A DNA stretch of 25,889 nt from a virus, in IMG/VR virus record IMGVR_UViG_3300025543_000180, positions 1 to 25,889 of that record; one strand, given 5' to 3'. A program made the translations under genes and the position numbers. The notes beneath the pieces are model-generated. The model was given only the letters and a program-made list of their open reading frames with translations, was not told where the DNA came from and searched no databases. Shown here piece by piece: positions 13,598 through 20,876 of this stretch; within the stretch, counting starts at the first letter, position 1, and each line of letters opens with the position of its first letter.

Positions 13598-14574
13598 TGG
13601 CAGAAATAAATTATAACAATTTATATAATCAATTAAAACCAATGGAACAAAGGTATTATGACCAACAGTTTTCTAAAAAATATGATCCTAATAAAGAAAA
13701 TATAATGCTAACATCTCAACCTGCTTATGAACAAATGAAATCTGTTTATGAAGCTCAACAACAAGTTCCTGAAGTAGGGTTTTTTGATAGTATTTTTGGT
13801 TCAGCTAGTGCTGCAGAACCACCTTCAGTTCCTAATTTAAGTTATCAAAACATAACTCCAACTTTTAATTTAGGTACTGGTATAACTAATACTAAGGCAG
13901 CTTCACCTTTTATAAATGTTTCAGACATACTTAATCAATATAACGTTCCTGATTTACAAAATCAAAATTTAGTTAATCAACTAATTCAAGAAAATCAAAT
14001 GAAAGCAAATGTGCTTTCAAGACCTAATATGATGAATATAGCTGGAGATATTGTTCCAAGTGGTATTACTACAGTGGCTCCTTTACAAAATTTAGGAATT
14101 GATACTTCTTATGGTGTAGCAAATACACCAAATGTTATAGGTCAACAAAGTGGAGTAGATGTATATGAAGCTGATGATGGAACGCCTTATTATATTGAGC
14201 CTAGTACAGGAAAAGCAATTGTAGCTCCAGATACAGTTGAAGCTTATAAAAGACAATCTGGTTATTATAAAAAAGAACCATCAGGTATTGCAAAACTATT
14301 TGAATTTTTAGGAAACATTCCAACACCAATGAATATACTTAGAGGTGGTATACAATCTTTACAGGGATTAAATAAAAAAATAAGAGGTACAACATTTGCT
14401 TTGTCACCAACTTTAAAAGATTATGTTCAAGCAAAAAGAGCAGAGAAAAGAGCAGCAGCCGGTGCTGATGTAGGTGTAAGCGGTGGAGGCCGAGGTAGCA
14501 GAAGAGGTGATGCAGATATAGCAGGTAGAGATAGAGGTGGTTTTGCTACTGATGATACAGCAGGATTTTTCTAA
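13597..14574 (+). CDS. Unknown virion-region protein with Arg/Gly-rich tail, 325 aa
   Basis: The start is set at ATG 13597, inside the previous TAA, as at many junctions here; an in-frame ATG at 13546 lies deep in the hub gene. The 325-residue product has a Gln/Tyr/Asn-rich N-terminal half, with an Ala/Pro-rich stretch near residues 65-80. A compact part spans about 185-285, including DVYEADDGTPYYIEPSTGKA. A basic Ala/Arg helix (YVQAKRAEKRAAAG) follows, and the end is disordered and Gly/Arg/Asp-rich (GGGRGSRRGDADIAGRDRGG, residues ~293-312). No known domain is seen. The location among hub and small structural genes suggests a virion component; the tail could contact nucleic acid, which is speculation. 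Confidence 0.6.
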   Translation: MAEINYNNLYNQLKPMEQRYYDQQFSKKYDPNKENIMLTSQPAYEQMKSVYEAQQQVPEVGFFDSIFGSASAAEPPSVPNLSYQNITPTFNLGTGITNTKAASPFINVSDILNQYNVPDLQNQNLVNQLIQENQMKANVLSRPNMMNIAGDIVPSGITTVAPLQNLGIDTSYGVANTPNVIGQQSGVDVYEADDGTPYYIEPSTGKAIVAPDTVEAYKRQSGYYKKEPSGIAKLFEFLGNIPTPMNILRGGIQSLQGLNKKIRGTTFALSPTLKDYVQAKRAEKRAAAGADVGVSGGGRGSRRGDADIAGRDRGGFATDDTAGFF

Positions 14575-14750
14575 TGGCTAAAATAACTTCATACATACCA
14601 GAACCAAAACAAGAATATGATGTCGAAAATCAAAGACAGATTTTAGAATCTTTATCTACATTAAAAGACCAACTTAATTTTTCATTTCAAGATGATTTAA
14701 GAAAAGAATTAGAAAGATTTACTTGGTTTAATTCAAGGTTTGGTTGTTAA
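14574..14750 (+). CDS. Short conserved-looking helical protein, 58 aa
   Basis: The ATG overlaps the previous TAA by one base; AGGA lies eight to nine bases ahead. Fifty-eight codons run to TAA 14748-14750, and the next gene's ATG follows one base later. After a Pro-containing N-terminus (SYIPEPKQEYDV, 6-17) the protein is one long amphipathic helix with NQRQILESLSTLKDQL (19-34) and DDLRKELERFTWFNSRFGC (40-58). Small helical proteins with a similar Q-rich then ERF.WF end occur in marine phages, as far as I recall. It may be a small structural or assembly factor. The tight coupling on both sides is the main evidence that it is translated. Confidence 0.65.
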   Translation: MAKITSYIPEPKQEYDVENQRQILESLSTLKDQLNFSFQDDLRKELERFTWFNSRFGC

Positions 14751-14751
14751 C

Positions 14752-15528
14752 ATGTCTTCTTGTAATAATGTCAATCCAATAACAGGTGGAAGTACAGTTG
14801 ATGACATTCCATTTTATTTAGCCGTACAGCAAGGTAAAGTTCCTGGTTACTCTATGGTTAATAAATTTGGATATAATCCTAGTATTGGCTCACTTGCTTT
14901 TGAAACTATTTGGGAAACAGGAGACGACTATCCTTGGCAATCTACAGCTGTAACTGTTGATGTTGTTAGTGATGATACTAATGACGATGTAGCTGGAACA
15001 GGTGCTAGAACTTTAAGAATACAAGGTCTAGATGGTTCTTATAATTTGGCTGAAGAAACTGTTGATATGGATGGAACAACTACAGTTACGACCACACAAA
15101 CTTTTTTAAGAGTATTTAGAATGTCTGTTGAAACAGCAGGAACATCTGGAAATAATGTTGGAAATATATCTGTAACTTATACAGGTGGATCTGATGTTGC
15201 TGCAACTATAACTGCCGGTAATGGACAAACACTTATGACACTATACACTATACCTGCAGGTTATACTGGTTATTTACTATCAATGAATATATCATCTGGT
15301 AAAGACCAAGAAATGCAATTTAAATTTATACAACGAGATAATAATGTTGCTAATGCATCGTTTCAAACAAAACAATTTTTAGATGTTAGAGGTGGTCAAA
15401 CAACCGTTATCTTTAATGCAATCAATGTAATACCTCAAAAGTCAGATATCTATGTTTCTGGAAAAGCAAGTTCCACCTCTTCTGCTTCTGCTTCATTTGA
15501 TTTATTATTGGTACAGGATGGATATTAA
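14752..15528 (+). CDS. Conserved marine-phage virion-type protein, 258 aa
   Basis: ATG 14752 is one base after the previous stop; a TTG at 14740 is in frame but inside the previous gene. The protein has VPGYSMVNKFGYNPSIG (34-50), IWETGDDYPW (58-67), a GTGARTLRIQGLDGSYN block (residues ~87-103), and GNGQTLMTLYTIPAGYTGYL (from about residue 159). I associate this string of motifs with a widespread family of structural proteins in cyanophages and other marine phages. The whole is beta-sandwich-like, with no membrane segment. Its exact position in the particle is unknown to me. It joins the next gene through TAATG. Confidence 0.65.
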   Translation: MSSCNNVNPITGGSTVDDIPFYLAVQQGKVPGYSMVNKFGYNPSIGSLAFETIWETGDDYPWQSTAVTVDVVSDDTNDDVAGTGARTLRIQGLDGSYNLAEETVDMDGTTTVTTTQTFLRVFRMSVETAGTSGNNVGNISVTYTGGSDVAATITAGNGQTLMTLYTIPAGYTGYLLSMNISSGKDQEMQFKFIQRDNNVANASFQTKQFLDVRGGQTTVIFNAINVIPQKSDIYVSGKASSTSSASASFDLLLVQDGY

Positions 15529-15866
15529 TGGCAAACTTTTATAAAAACGCATTCTATGATCCAACAGTTACTACAGCAGTAACGACGTATACTTGTCCAA
15601 GTAATGCAAATGCAATTATACAAAACGTACAGGTTACAAACTCTAGTGGATCAAAAACATTTAAAGTACATATTACCGATAATTCAGCATCAACTAGTTT
15701 TATTGTAGCACATGCAAGTATTACAGGGCCTACAATCTGTAATGTAGCAAAAGGACCATTAATTTTAGAAGATAATGATTCAATAGCCCTTGAAACTTCT
15801 GATACATCTGGTATAAGTGCTACACTATCAATATTAGAAATAAGTAGAGAGGATCAAAACGGATAA
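15528..15866 (+). CDS. Small beta-sandwich virion-type protein, 112 aa
   Basis: The start overlaps the previous stop (TAATG), with AGGATGG just upstream. After NAFYDP (7-12) the protein is a chain of beta strands: TTYTCPSNANAIIQNVQVTN (19-38), FKVHITDNS (45-53), GPLILEDNDSIALETSD (76-92), SATLSILEIS (97-106). This matches a small protein pattern seen in many marine phages after the family at 14752, and its layout echoes the protein at 1246. It probably forms part of the capsid or tail surface, judged only by fold-like pattern and place. It is coupled to the next gene by another TAATG. Confidence 0.6.
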   Translation: MANFYKNAFYDPTVTTAVTTYTCPSNANAIIQNVQVTNSSGSKTFKVHITDNSASTSFIVAHASITGPTICNVAKGPLILEDNDSIALETSDTSGISATLSILEISREDQNG

Positions 15867-16099
15867 TGGCACACGAAGATTTATTAAGAATTGATTGTAC
15901 TACAACAGTAGTATTAAGAAATACTAGAACTAATAAAGTATATAAAGACGAAGCTGAAAAAGAAGCGGATATAGCAAATCCGAATACTGAAACAACTGCA
16001 GCAGATATTGCTCAAGATCTTACTGTTCAAGTATCACCGAAAGGACTAAACGTTTTACAGAAAGTCATGAATCAAAACAATGACAAACCAAAATCCTAG
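15866..16099 (+). CDS. Hypothetical acidic protein, 77 aa
   Basis: The ATG shares its A with the previous TAA. The product starts with a beta-like segment, LLRIDCTTTVVLRNTRTNKVY (a conserved-looking short strand pair), then an acidic helix (KDEAEKEADIANPNTET) and a helical, Gln/Asn-rich end. The size, position and order fit the small third gene of a structural trio, but I recognise no family. Its last 20 bases overlap the start of the glycosyltransferase gene in another frame, so it may be translationally coupled to it. Confidence 0.5.
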   Translation: MAHEDLLRIDCTTTVVLRNTRTNKVYKDEAEKEADIANPNTETTAADIAQDLTVQVSPKGLNVLQKVMNQNNDKPKS

Positions 16100-17021
16100 A
16101 GGCGGGACAGAACTTCAATTTGAATATTTAAGAAACCACGTTGATCCAAAGTTATTGGATCAAGTATCTATTTGTACATCTGTACCTGAAAAGATTCCAT
16201 TATCAAAAGATAAGATAAATATTCTTTGGCAAAAAAATTCATATGATCAACAGAATCTGGCTCCATGGTTCAAGGATAAATCAAATCATAATAAATATGA
16301 TTGGTATGTATTTAATTCTAATTGGAACTTTGAAAAATTTATAATGATGTTTGATCTACCTACAGAAAAATGTTTAGTTATAAAAAATGGTGTAGACACT
16401 ATTGAACCGGTTAAAGAACCTTACAAAAAAGGTGAACCTATAAAAATAATACATCACTGTACTCCATGGAGAGGACTCAGTGTATTACTGGGTGCAATGC
16501 AATTAGTTAAAAATCCATTAATTAGTTTAGATGTTTATTCATCCACTGAAGTGTATGGTAAAGATTTTTATAATCATAATGATCACGAGTATCATGAATT
16601 GTATGATCAAGCGAGACAATTACCAAATGTAAATTATATTGGATATAAACCGAACGAATATATTAAAGAACATTTAAAAGATTATCAACTATTTGTTTAT
16701 CCAAGTATTTGGGAAGAAACATTTTGTATATCTTTACTAGAAGCAATGGCTGCAGGTTTATATTGTGTAACTACTAATTTTGGAGCGATATATGAAACAG
16801 GCGCCGAGTTTCTAATGTACATTCCATACAGTAATAATTATAAAAATTTAGCACGTAAGTTTGCACAAGGTATTGAAGTTGCTGCACAATCGCTTGAGGA
16901 ACCAGGCCTCAGGGATCATTTAAATATGCAGAAAGATTATGTAAACAGATTTTATAATTGGAAAGTAAAATCAATTAGTTGGACTAGATTTTTACAAGGA
17001 GCAATTAATGCAAAACAATAA
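16080..17021 (+). CDS. Glycosyltransferase, GT-B fold, family GT4-like
   Basis: A 313-residue protein whose start lies in the end of the previous gene (20-base overlap). It begins with RGGTELQFEYLR (7-18), the Gly-rich loop near the acceptor site. The middle contains VFNSNWNFEKF (77-87), IKNGVDTIEP (101-110) and IIHHCTPWRGLSVLLGAM (123-140), the last being the usual strand and loop before the donor site. The C-terminal half has PSIWEETFCISLLEAMAAG (208-226), where E213 and E221 make the E-x7-E donor-binding motif of GT4 enzymes. It is shorter at the N-terminus than cellular GT4 enzymes. It transfers a sugar from an activated donor to an unknown acceptor: phage virion, DNA or host glycan. It is read together with the next glycosyltransferase. 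Confidence 0.85.
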   Translation: MTNQNPRGGTELQFEYLRNHVDPKLLDQVSICTSVPEKIPLSKDKINILWQKNSYDQQNLAPWFKDKSNHNKYDWYVFNSNWNFEKFIMMFDLPTEKCLVIKNGVDTIEPVKEPYKKGEPIKIIHHCTPWRGLSVLLGAMQLVKNPLISLDVYSSTEVYGKDFYNHNDHEYHELYDQARQLPNVNYIGYKPNEYIKEHLKDYQLFVYPSIWEETFCISLLEAMAAGLYCVTTNFGAIYETGAEFLMYIPYSNNYKNLARKFAQGIEVAAQSLEEPGLRDHLNMQKDYVNRFYNWKVKSISWTRFLQGAINAKQ

Positions 17022-17919
17022 ACCTATTTGGTTTGATGATAAAACAGTTGAACCCAATAATGATACTTATCAAACTATAAAACACAATAAAGTAGAATCA
17101 AATACTCTTGAAATAAATTTAGACAATAAAGTCAAAGCCAAGATAATGGTAGCTACTCCATGTCATAGTGATGTATCTATGCACTACACACAAGCTGCTT
17201 TGAAGTTTCAAATAGAATGTGTAAAACAAAATATATTAGTTAGTTTTAGTTTATTAAAATCATCTTTAGTTACACAAGGTAGAAATTTATGTGTAGCAGA
17301 ATTTTTAAATCATCCTGATAACTATGATTATTTATTATTTATTGATTCCGATATAGATTTTGAGGCTAAAACAATATTTAAAATGATTGGTGCGGATAAA
17401 GATATTATTGCATGTCCATATCCAATGAAAATGCTTGACACAGAAAAGATGTGGAGAAAATTAAAAAACACAGATACTATAAAAACTAAAGATGATCTAT
17501 TGAGAGCAGGATATACTTTCCCGGTAAAACTAGATGTTGATAAAGAAATTAATATGGAACATGGCGTTATAGAGGTTAGTCATGCTCCTACAGGATGTAT
17601 GTTGATTAAAAGAGAGGTTATCGAAAAAATGATTGAACAATATCCAGATTTAAAGATATATCAGCCTACGGTATTTAATGGTAAAGAAGTATCAAAAGAA
17701 AATTTTTATAATTTATTTGACACTTTACATGACCCTGAAACTAAACGTTATTTTGGTGAAGACTTTGGTTTTTGTCAACGATGGACCGATATGGGAGGTA
17801 AAGTATTTATCTATGCTTTAGACTACATTACACACGTTGGAGAGCACCAATATTGTGGTAGATTTTATGATCTATTAGAGAGTTTAAAACGTGTTGACGT
17901 TGATAAAAAAATCAAATAA
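17008..17919 (+). CDS. Glycosyltransferase, GT-A fold with DxD motif
   Basis: This 303-residue protein overlaps the previous gene by 14 bases. After a variable N-terminal 40 residues, KIMVATPCHSDVSMHYTQAA (45-64) starts a Rossmann-like core. QGRNLCVAEFL (90-100) is followed by DYLLFIDSDIDF (107-118), where D113-S114-D115 is the metal/donor-binding DxD. PTGCMLIKREVIEKM (194-208) and GEDFGFCQRWTDMGGKVFI (250-268) match the later acceptor-side motifs, with H277 in THVGEH. Similar proteins are common in marine phages and usually annotated as glycosyltransferases. Substrate unknown. It forms an overlapping pair with the GT-B enzyme, suggesting consecutive steps on one acceptor. Confidence 0.8.
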   Translation: MQNNKPIWFDDKTVEPNNDTYQTIKHNKVESNTLEINLDNKVKAKIMVATPCHSDVSMHYTQAALKFQIECVKQNILVSFSLLKSSLVTQGRNLCVAEFLNHPDNYDYLLFIDSDIDFEAKTIFKMIGADKDIIACPYPMKMLDTEKMWRKLKNTDTIKTKDDLLRAGYTFPVKLDVDKEINMEHGVIEVSHAPTGCMLIKREVIEKMIEQYPDLKIYQPTVFNGKEVSKENFYNLFDTLHDPETKRYFGEDFGFCQRWTDMGGKVFIYALDYITHVGEHQYCGRFYDLLESLKRVDVDKKIK

Positions 17920-17922
17920 AGT
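17894..17922 (+). promoter_or_regulatory. Weak candidate promoter before the ejection-type genes
   Basis: TTGACG (17894-17899) and TAAAGT (17917-17922) are 17 bases apart, overlapping the end of the glycosyltransferase gene. Transcription would start near 17929, just before the inverted repeat at 17932-17947. The -10 matches only four of six positions, so this is a weak call supported mainly by spacing and place. Confidence 0.25.
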
Positions 17923-17931
17923 ACGATATTA

Positions 17932-17963
17932 CAGGTTAATATACCTGCCTTAAACTAGTTTAA
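17932..17963 (+). repeat. Inverted repeat and 14-bp palindrome in the 55-bp intergenic gap
   Basis: CAGGT (17932-17936) and ACCTG (17943-17947) form a 5-bp hairpin with a 6-base loop. Three bases later, TTAAACTAGTTTAA (17950-17963) is a perfect 14-bp palindrome. The gap continues into an AT-rich stretch with TATAAT (17968-17973) directly before ATG 17975, with no Shine-Dalgarno site. This could be an operator-like site or a leader hairpin of the next transcript. Confidence 0.45.
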
Positions 17964-17974
17964 AATATATAATT

Positions 17975-18967
17975 ATGGCAATATCACGTATGCAACAACC
18001 AAGACAAATGTATGGACTAGGTAGCCTAGTTAAATCTGTTACTAAAGGTGTTAAAAGCGCTGTTAAAGGTGTCACTGGTGCAGTTAAAGATAACCCAGTT
18101 TTAGCCTTAGCTGCATTAAATTTTGCACCTGCATTAATTAAAGGTGGAGCTAGTACATTTTTTGGCGGTAAAAATGCAATGTTTGGTTTACCATCATTTC
18201 TTTCAGCTGGTGTAGATAAATTTAAAGCAATGGGTGATTTCGGAAAAACTGCAACTATATTTGCAGGTGGTTCTTTATTAGCTCCTTTATTAGGTCAAGC
18301 AGAAGAAGAAGGTGATCCAGAAGGTATTACAAGAAACGTTGGGGCTTTAAAAATTAAATTAGCTGATGCATATAGAAATCAAAGAACTTTTGCTGATGCA
18401 GAGGATGAAGAAGCAGCTATAGCACAACAAGTTGAAAGAGATACTGCTGAATATACATCAGGTGCTGGTGGATATGCTGAAGGTGGTAGAATCGGTTATT
18501 CTGGTGGTAGTGGTAAAACTATAACTTTAATGGATGGAACTAAAGTTTATATACCATCTGGGTCAACTACTTCATCTGGAGGTTTAAAAGATAAAATATA
18601 CTCTAGTTCTAAAGGAGATTTACTAAGAGAAGATATTTTAGCTAAAATGTTGTTTAGTAATGGAGGCAGAGCTGGATTTGCATTAGGTACTCCAGAACAA
18701 AATGCTATAAATGCATCCGGAATCATGAACCTACCATTGAATGAAAACCCAGCAGGTGTTAGTGAATTAGACCTTAGAGAAACAGGTGGATTTATTCCTC
18801 CAGTTGGTGTAAAAGAAAAGGCAGATGACATACCGGCAATGTTATCAAATAATGAATTCGTATTTACAGCAGATGCTGTAAGAGGAATGGGAGACGGCAA
18901 CGTTAATAAAGGCGCACAACGTATGTACGATATGATGAAAAAATTAGAAAAAGGCGGGAGAGTATAA
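17975..18967 (+). CDS. Candidate internal virion protein with GGR motifs, 330 aa
   Basis: The first gene of a block of four. An N-terminal basic, Gly/Lys/Val helix (SLVKSVTKGVKSAVKGVTGA, 17-36) leads into two Ala/Leu/Gly-rich hydrophobic stretches (PVLALAALNFAPALIKGG, 41-58; TATIFAGGSLLAPLLG, 92-107) that could insert in membranes. GGRIGY (170-175), GGRAGF (230-235) and a final GGRV (327-330) punctuate the rest. The C-terminus DDIPAMLSNNEFVFTADAVR (284-303) followed by NKGAQRMYDMMKKLE is a conserved end I recall from marine podovirus virion proteins. No catalytic motif is visible. Membrane-active ejection or internal protein is an inference from composition and place. There is no Shine-Dalgarno site; TAATG joins the next gene. 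Confidence 0.6.
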   Translation: MAISRMQQPRQMYGLGSLVKSVTKGVKSAVKGVTGAVKDNPVLALAALNFAPALIKGGASTFFGGKNAMFGLPSFLSAGVDKFKAMGDFGKTATIFAGGSLLAPLLGQAEEEGDPEGITRNVGALKIKLADAYRNQRTFADAEDEEAAIAQQVERDTAEYTSGAGGYAEGGRIGYSGGSGKTITLMDGTKVYIPSGSTTSSGGLKDKIYSSSKGDLLREDILAKMLFSNGGRAGFALGTPEQNAINASGIMNLPLNENPAGVSELDLRETGGFIPPVGVKEKADDIPAMLSNNEFVFTADAVRGMGDGNVNKGAQRMYDMMKKLEKGGRV

Positions 18968-19770
18968 TGGCAGAAGTATCAACGGTTGTTCAACAACCAC
19001 CTGAATTTATAGAAGCGGCAGCAAAACCATTTATTACACAATTACAACAAGTAACTGGTGGATTAAAGGAAGCAGATTTATCAAAAGTATATGGACCACA
19101 ATTTACTGCAGGTCTTGGTGCATTAACTCAACAAGCTCTTGGTAAAGCAGGAGGCCTTGGTGCATATGAACCTTATCTACAACAAGCAGCTGCATTAACT
19201 GGACCAACAGCTTATCAAGCTTATATGTCTCCATATCAACAAGATGTTATTGGAACTACTTTAGCTGAGTTTGATGTACAAGCTCAAAAAGGTTTACCTG
19301 CATTAGCTCAACAAGCAATTAGTGCAGGAGCTTTTGGTGGTGGTAGAGAAGGTGTACAAAGAGCTGAATATATGTCAGCATCAGATAGAAACAGAGCTGC
19401 ATTACAAGCACAATTATTACAACAAGGTTTTGGTCAAGCACAAAATTTAGCTCAACAAGATTATTTAAGAAATATACAATTAGCTCAACAAGCTCCAGCG
19501 TTAGCAGGTCAACAAATTTCTGCATTGACTACTTTAGGTGGTTTACAACAATCACAAGCGCAAGCAGAACTTGCTGCACAGCAACAATTAGCACAGCAAC
19601 AATTGATGCAACCGCTTCAAGCTACACAGGCTCTGGGTGCAGGAATCACTGGATTAATCGCTGGTTATCCTGGTTCAACTCAGACTCAAACACAACCATC
19701 TCCAACACCTTTACAAACTGCTTTGGGTGCAGGTGCTACATTGGCTGGAGTATACAGAGCATTTACTTAA
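18967..19770 (+). CDS. Ala/Gln-rich virion protein, candidate ejection protein, 267 aa
   Basis: The start overlaps the previous stop by one base, with GGGAG just ahead. The protein is almost wholly helical and extremely Gln/Ala/Leu-rich. It contains YMSPYQQDVIGTTLAEFD (85-102), then AISAGAFGGGREGVQRAEYM (117-136), and a long Gln-rich helix (about 148-215). It ends in a Gly-rich, more hydrophobic stretch (ALGAGITGLIAGY). The SPYQQDV... and GAFGGGR..V..AE pair is a motif set I recall from virion proteins of many marine and freshwater podoviruses. Such composition is typical of helical ejected proteins (compare T7 gp14/gp15 and P22 gp20 in general character), though sequence homology to those is not claimed. 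Confidence 0.62.
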   Translation: MAEVSTVVQQPPEFIEAAAKPFITQLQQVTGGLKEADLSKVYGPQFTAGLGALTQQALGKAGGLGAYEPYLQQAAALTGPTAYQAYMSPYQQDVIGTTLAEFDVQAQKGLPALAQQAISAGAFGGGREGVQRAEYMSASDRNRAALQAQLLQQGFGQAQNLAQQDYLRNIQLAQQAPALAGQQISALTTLGGLQQSQAQAELAAQQQLAQQQLMQPLQATQALGAGITGLIAGYPGSTQTQTQPSPTPLQTALGAGATLAGVYRAFT

Positions 19771-19771
19771 T

Positions 19772-20875
19772 ATGAGTAGAATATTTAAAAGACCAATGTT
19801 CAGAAAAGGTGGACCGACTAATAATATGAACGGTATCATGACTGGTATTGTTGATAGAGAAATGCATGGTAATTCTAATCCAGATGGAGTAGGTAATTCT
19901 GCTATGGATTATATAAATAAAATAATTCCAACAGAAGCTGAAATGTTTGCTTTCAAAGAAAGAATGCCAAAACAAAAAGAACCATCAGGTTTAGATGATC
20001 CATTAACTTCTTTTCTTTTGCAATATGGACCTGCATTAGCAACAACTAGACCTACTGGAGGTATTATTGGAACTGCAGTTGGAGCAGCTAAAGAACCTAT
20101 AACTAATTTATTAAAAGATGTAAAAGAGAGAAAACAATTAGATTACGTAACAGAATCTGATGCATTTGCTACTTTATTAGAAGCAAAAGCAGATGCATTA
20201 TCTGGTACTTCAGGTAAAAGTTATGCTGCTTTAGCAATTAAAGATGAAATAGGTAAACTTGTTCCTGAAATAGCTAATATAAAAAGTCAGCTTCAAAATG
20301 AAAATTTAACGGAAGCTGATAAAAATAAACTTTCAAATGAATTACAAACTAAACAAATACAACTAAATAATTTACAAAAAACTGATCCTAATCAAGAAGC
20401 ATTAGTTAATGCTTTTTTTAATTCTAAGCCAGGTCAAAAGTATCTACAGAATACTATGACAAGTTTATTAAATGAAGATAGAAAATCTGGAACCGGTAAA
20501 TATAAAAGTGAAGATGATAGACAACTATTAATTGATGCAATTGAAGATTTACGTGAATTTATAAACACTGAATTAATAACAGGTGTGGGTAGTAGAGACC
20601 AAGTAAAAGATGGTGGAAGAATTGGATTTCAAGATGGAACACCACCAGCTACTGAAGTACAAGGTGGAGGACAAAACATGTCTCAAAGTGATAACCCAAT
20701 TAGTTTTGATCAATTAAGAGCAAGATTACCTCAAGAAATTACAAATGATATTGTAACTCTTATGTCTAACAGCGCAGAAGCGCTAAATGATTTTGCTAGT
20801 ATTTCAACACAGCAAGATGTAAATAATTTTAATAAAAAATATAACGTAAATTTAGTATTACCGGCGGAGGCTTAA
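19772..20875 (+). CDS. Candidate internal virion protein with GGRIGF motif, 367 aa
   Basis: ATG 19772 follows the previous TAA after one base; an in-frame ATG at 19727 lies inside the previous gene. The N-terminus KRPMFRKGGP (6-15) with GIMTGI (21-26) is a start I recall from virion proteins of marine phages. A hydrophobic Gly/Ala stretch (PTGGIIGTAVGAA, 94-106) precedes a predicted coiled coil from about 155 to 205 (KLVPEIANIKSQLQNENLTE). The short motif DGGRIGFQDGTPP (280-292) precedes a polar C-terminal part. No enzyme motif is visible. It lies between the Gln-rich protein and the 1472-residue protein, with a strong GGCGGAGG site before the latter. Role inferred from context only. Confidence 0.58.
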   Translation: MSRIFKRPMFRKGGPTNNMNGIMTGIVDREMHGNSNPDGVGNSAMDYINKIIPTEAEMFAFKERMPKQKEPSGLDDPLTSFLLQYGPALATTRPTGGIIGTAVGAAKEPITNLLKDVKERKQLDYVTESDAFATLLEAKADALSGTSGKSYAALAIKDEIGKLVPEIANIKSQLQNENLTEADKNKLSNELQTKQIQLNNLQKTDPNQEALVNAFFNSKPGQKYLQNTMTSLLNEDRKSGTGKYKSEDDRQLLIDAIEDLREFINTELITGVGSRDQVKDGGRIGFQDGTPPATEVQGGGQNMSQSDNPISFDQLRARLPQEITNDIVTLMSNSAEALNDFASISTQQDVNNFNKKYNVNLVLPAEA

Positions 20876-20876
20876 A

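Noticed and set aside
14740-14752. TTG start at 14740 for the 258-residue virion-type protein
   Set aside because: ATG 14752 directly after the previous stop is better placed, and the TTG overlaps the end of the 58-residue gene.
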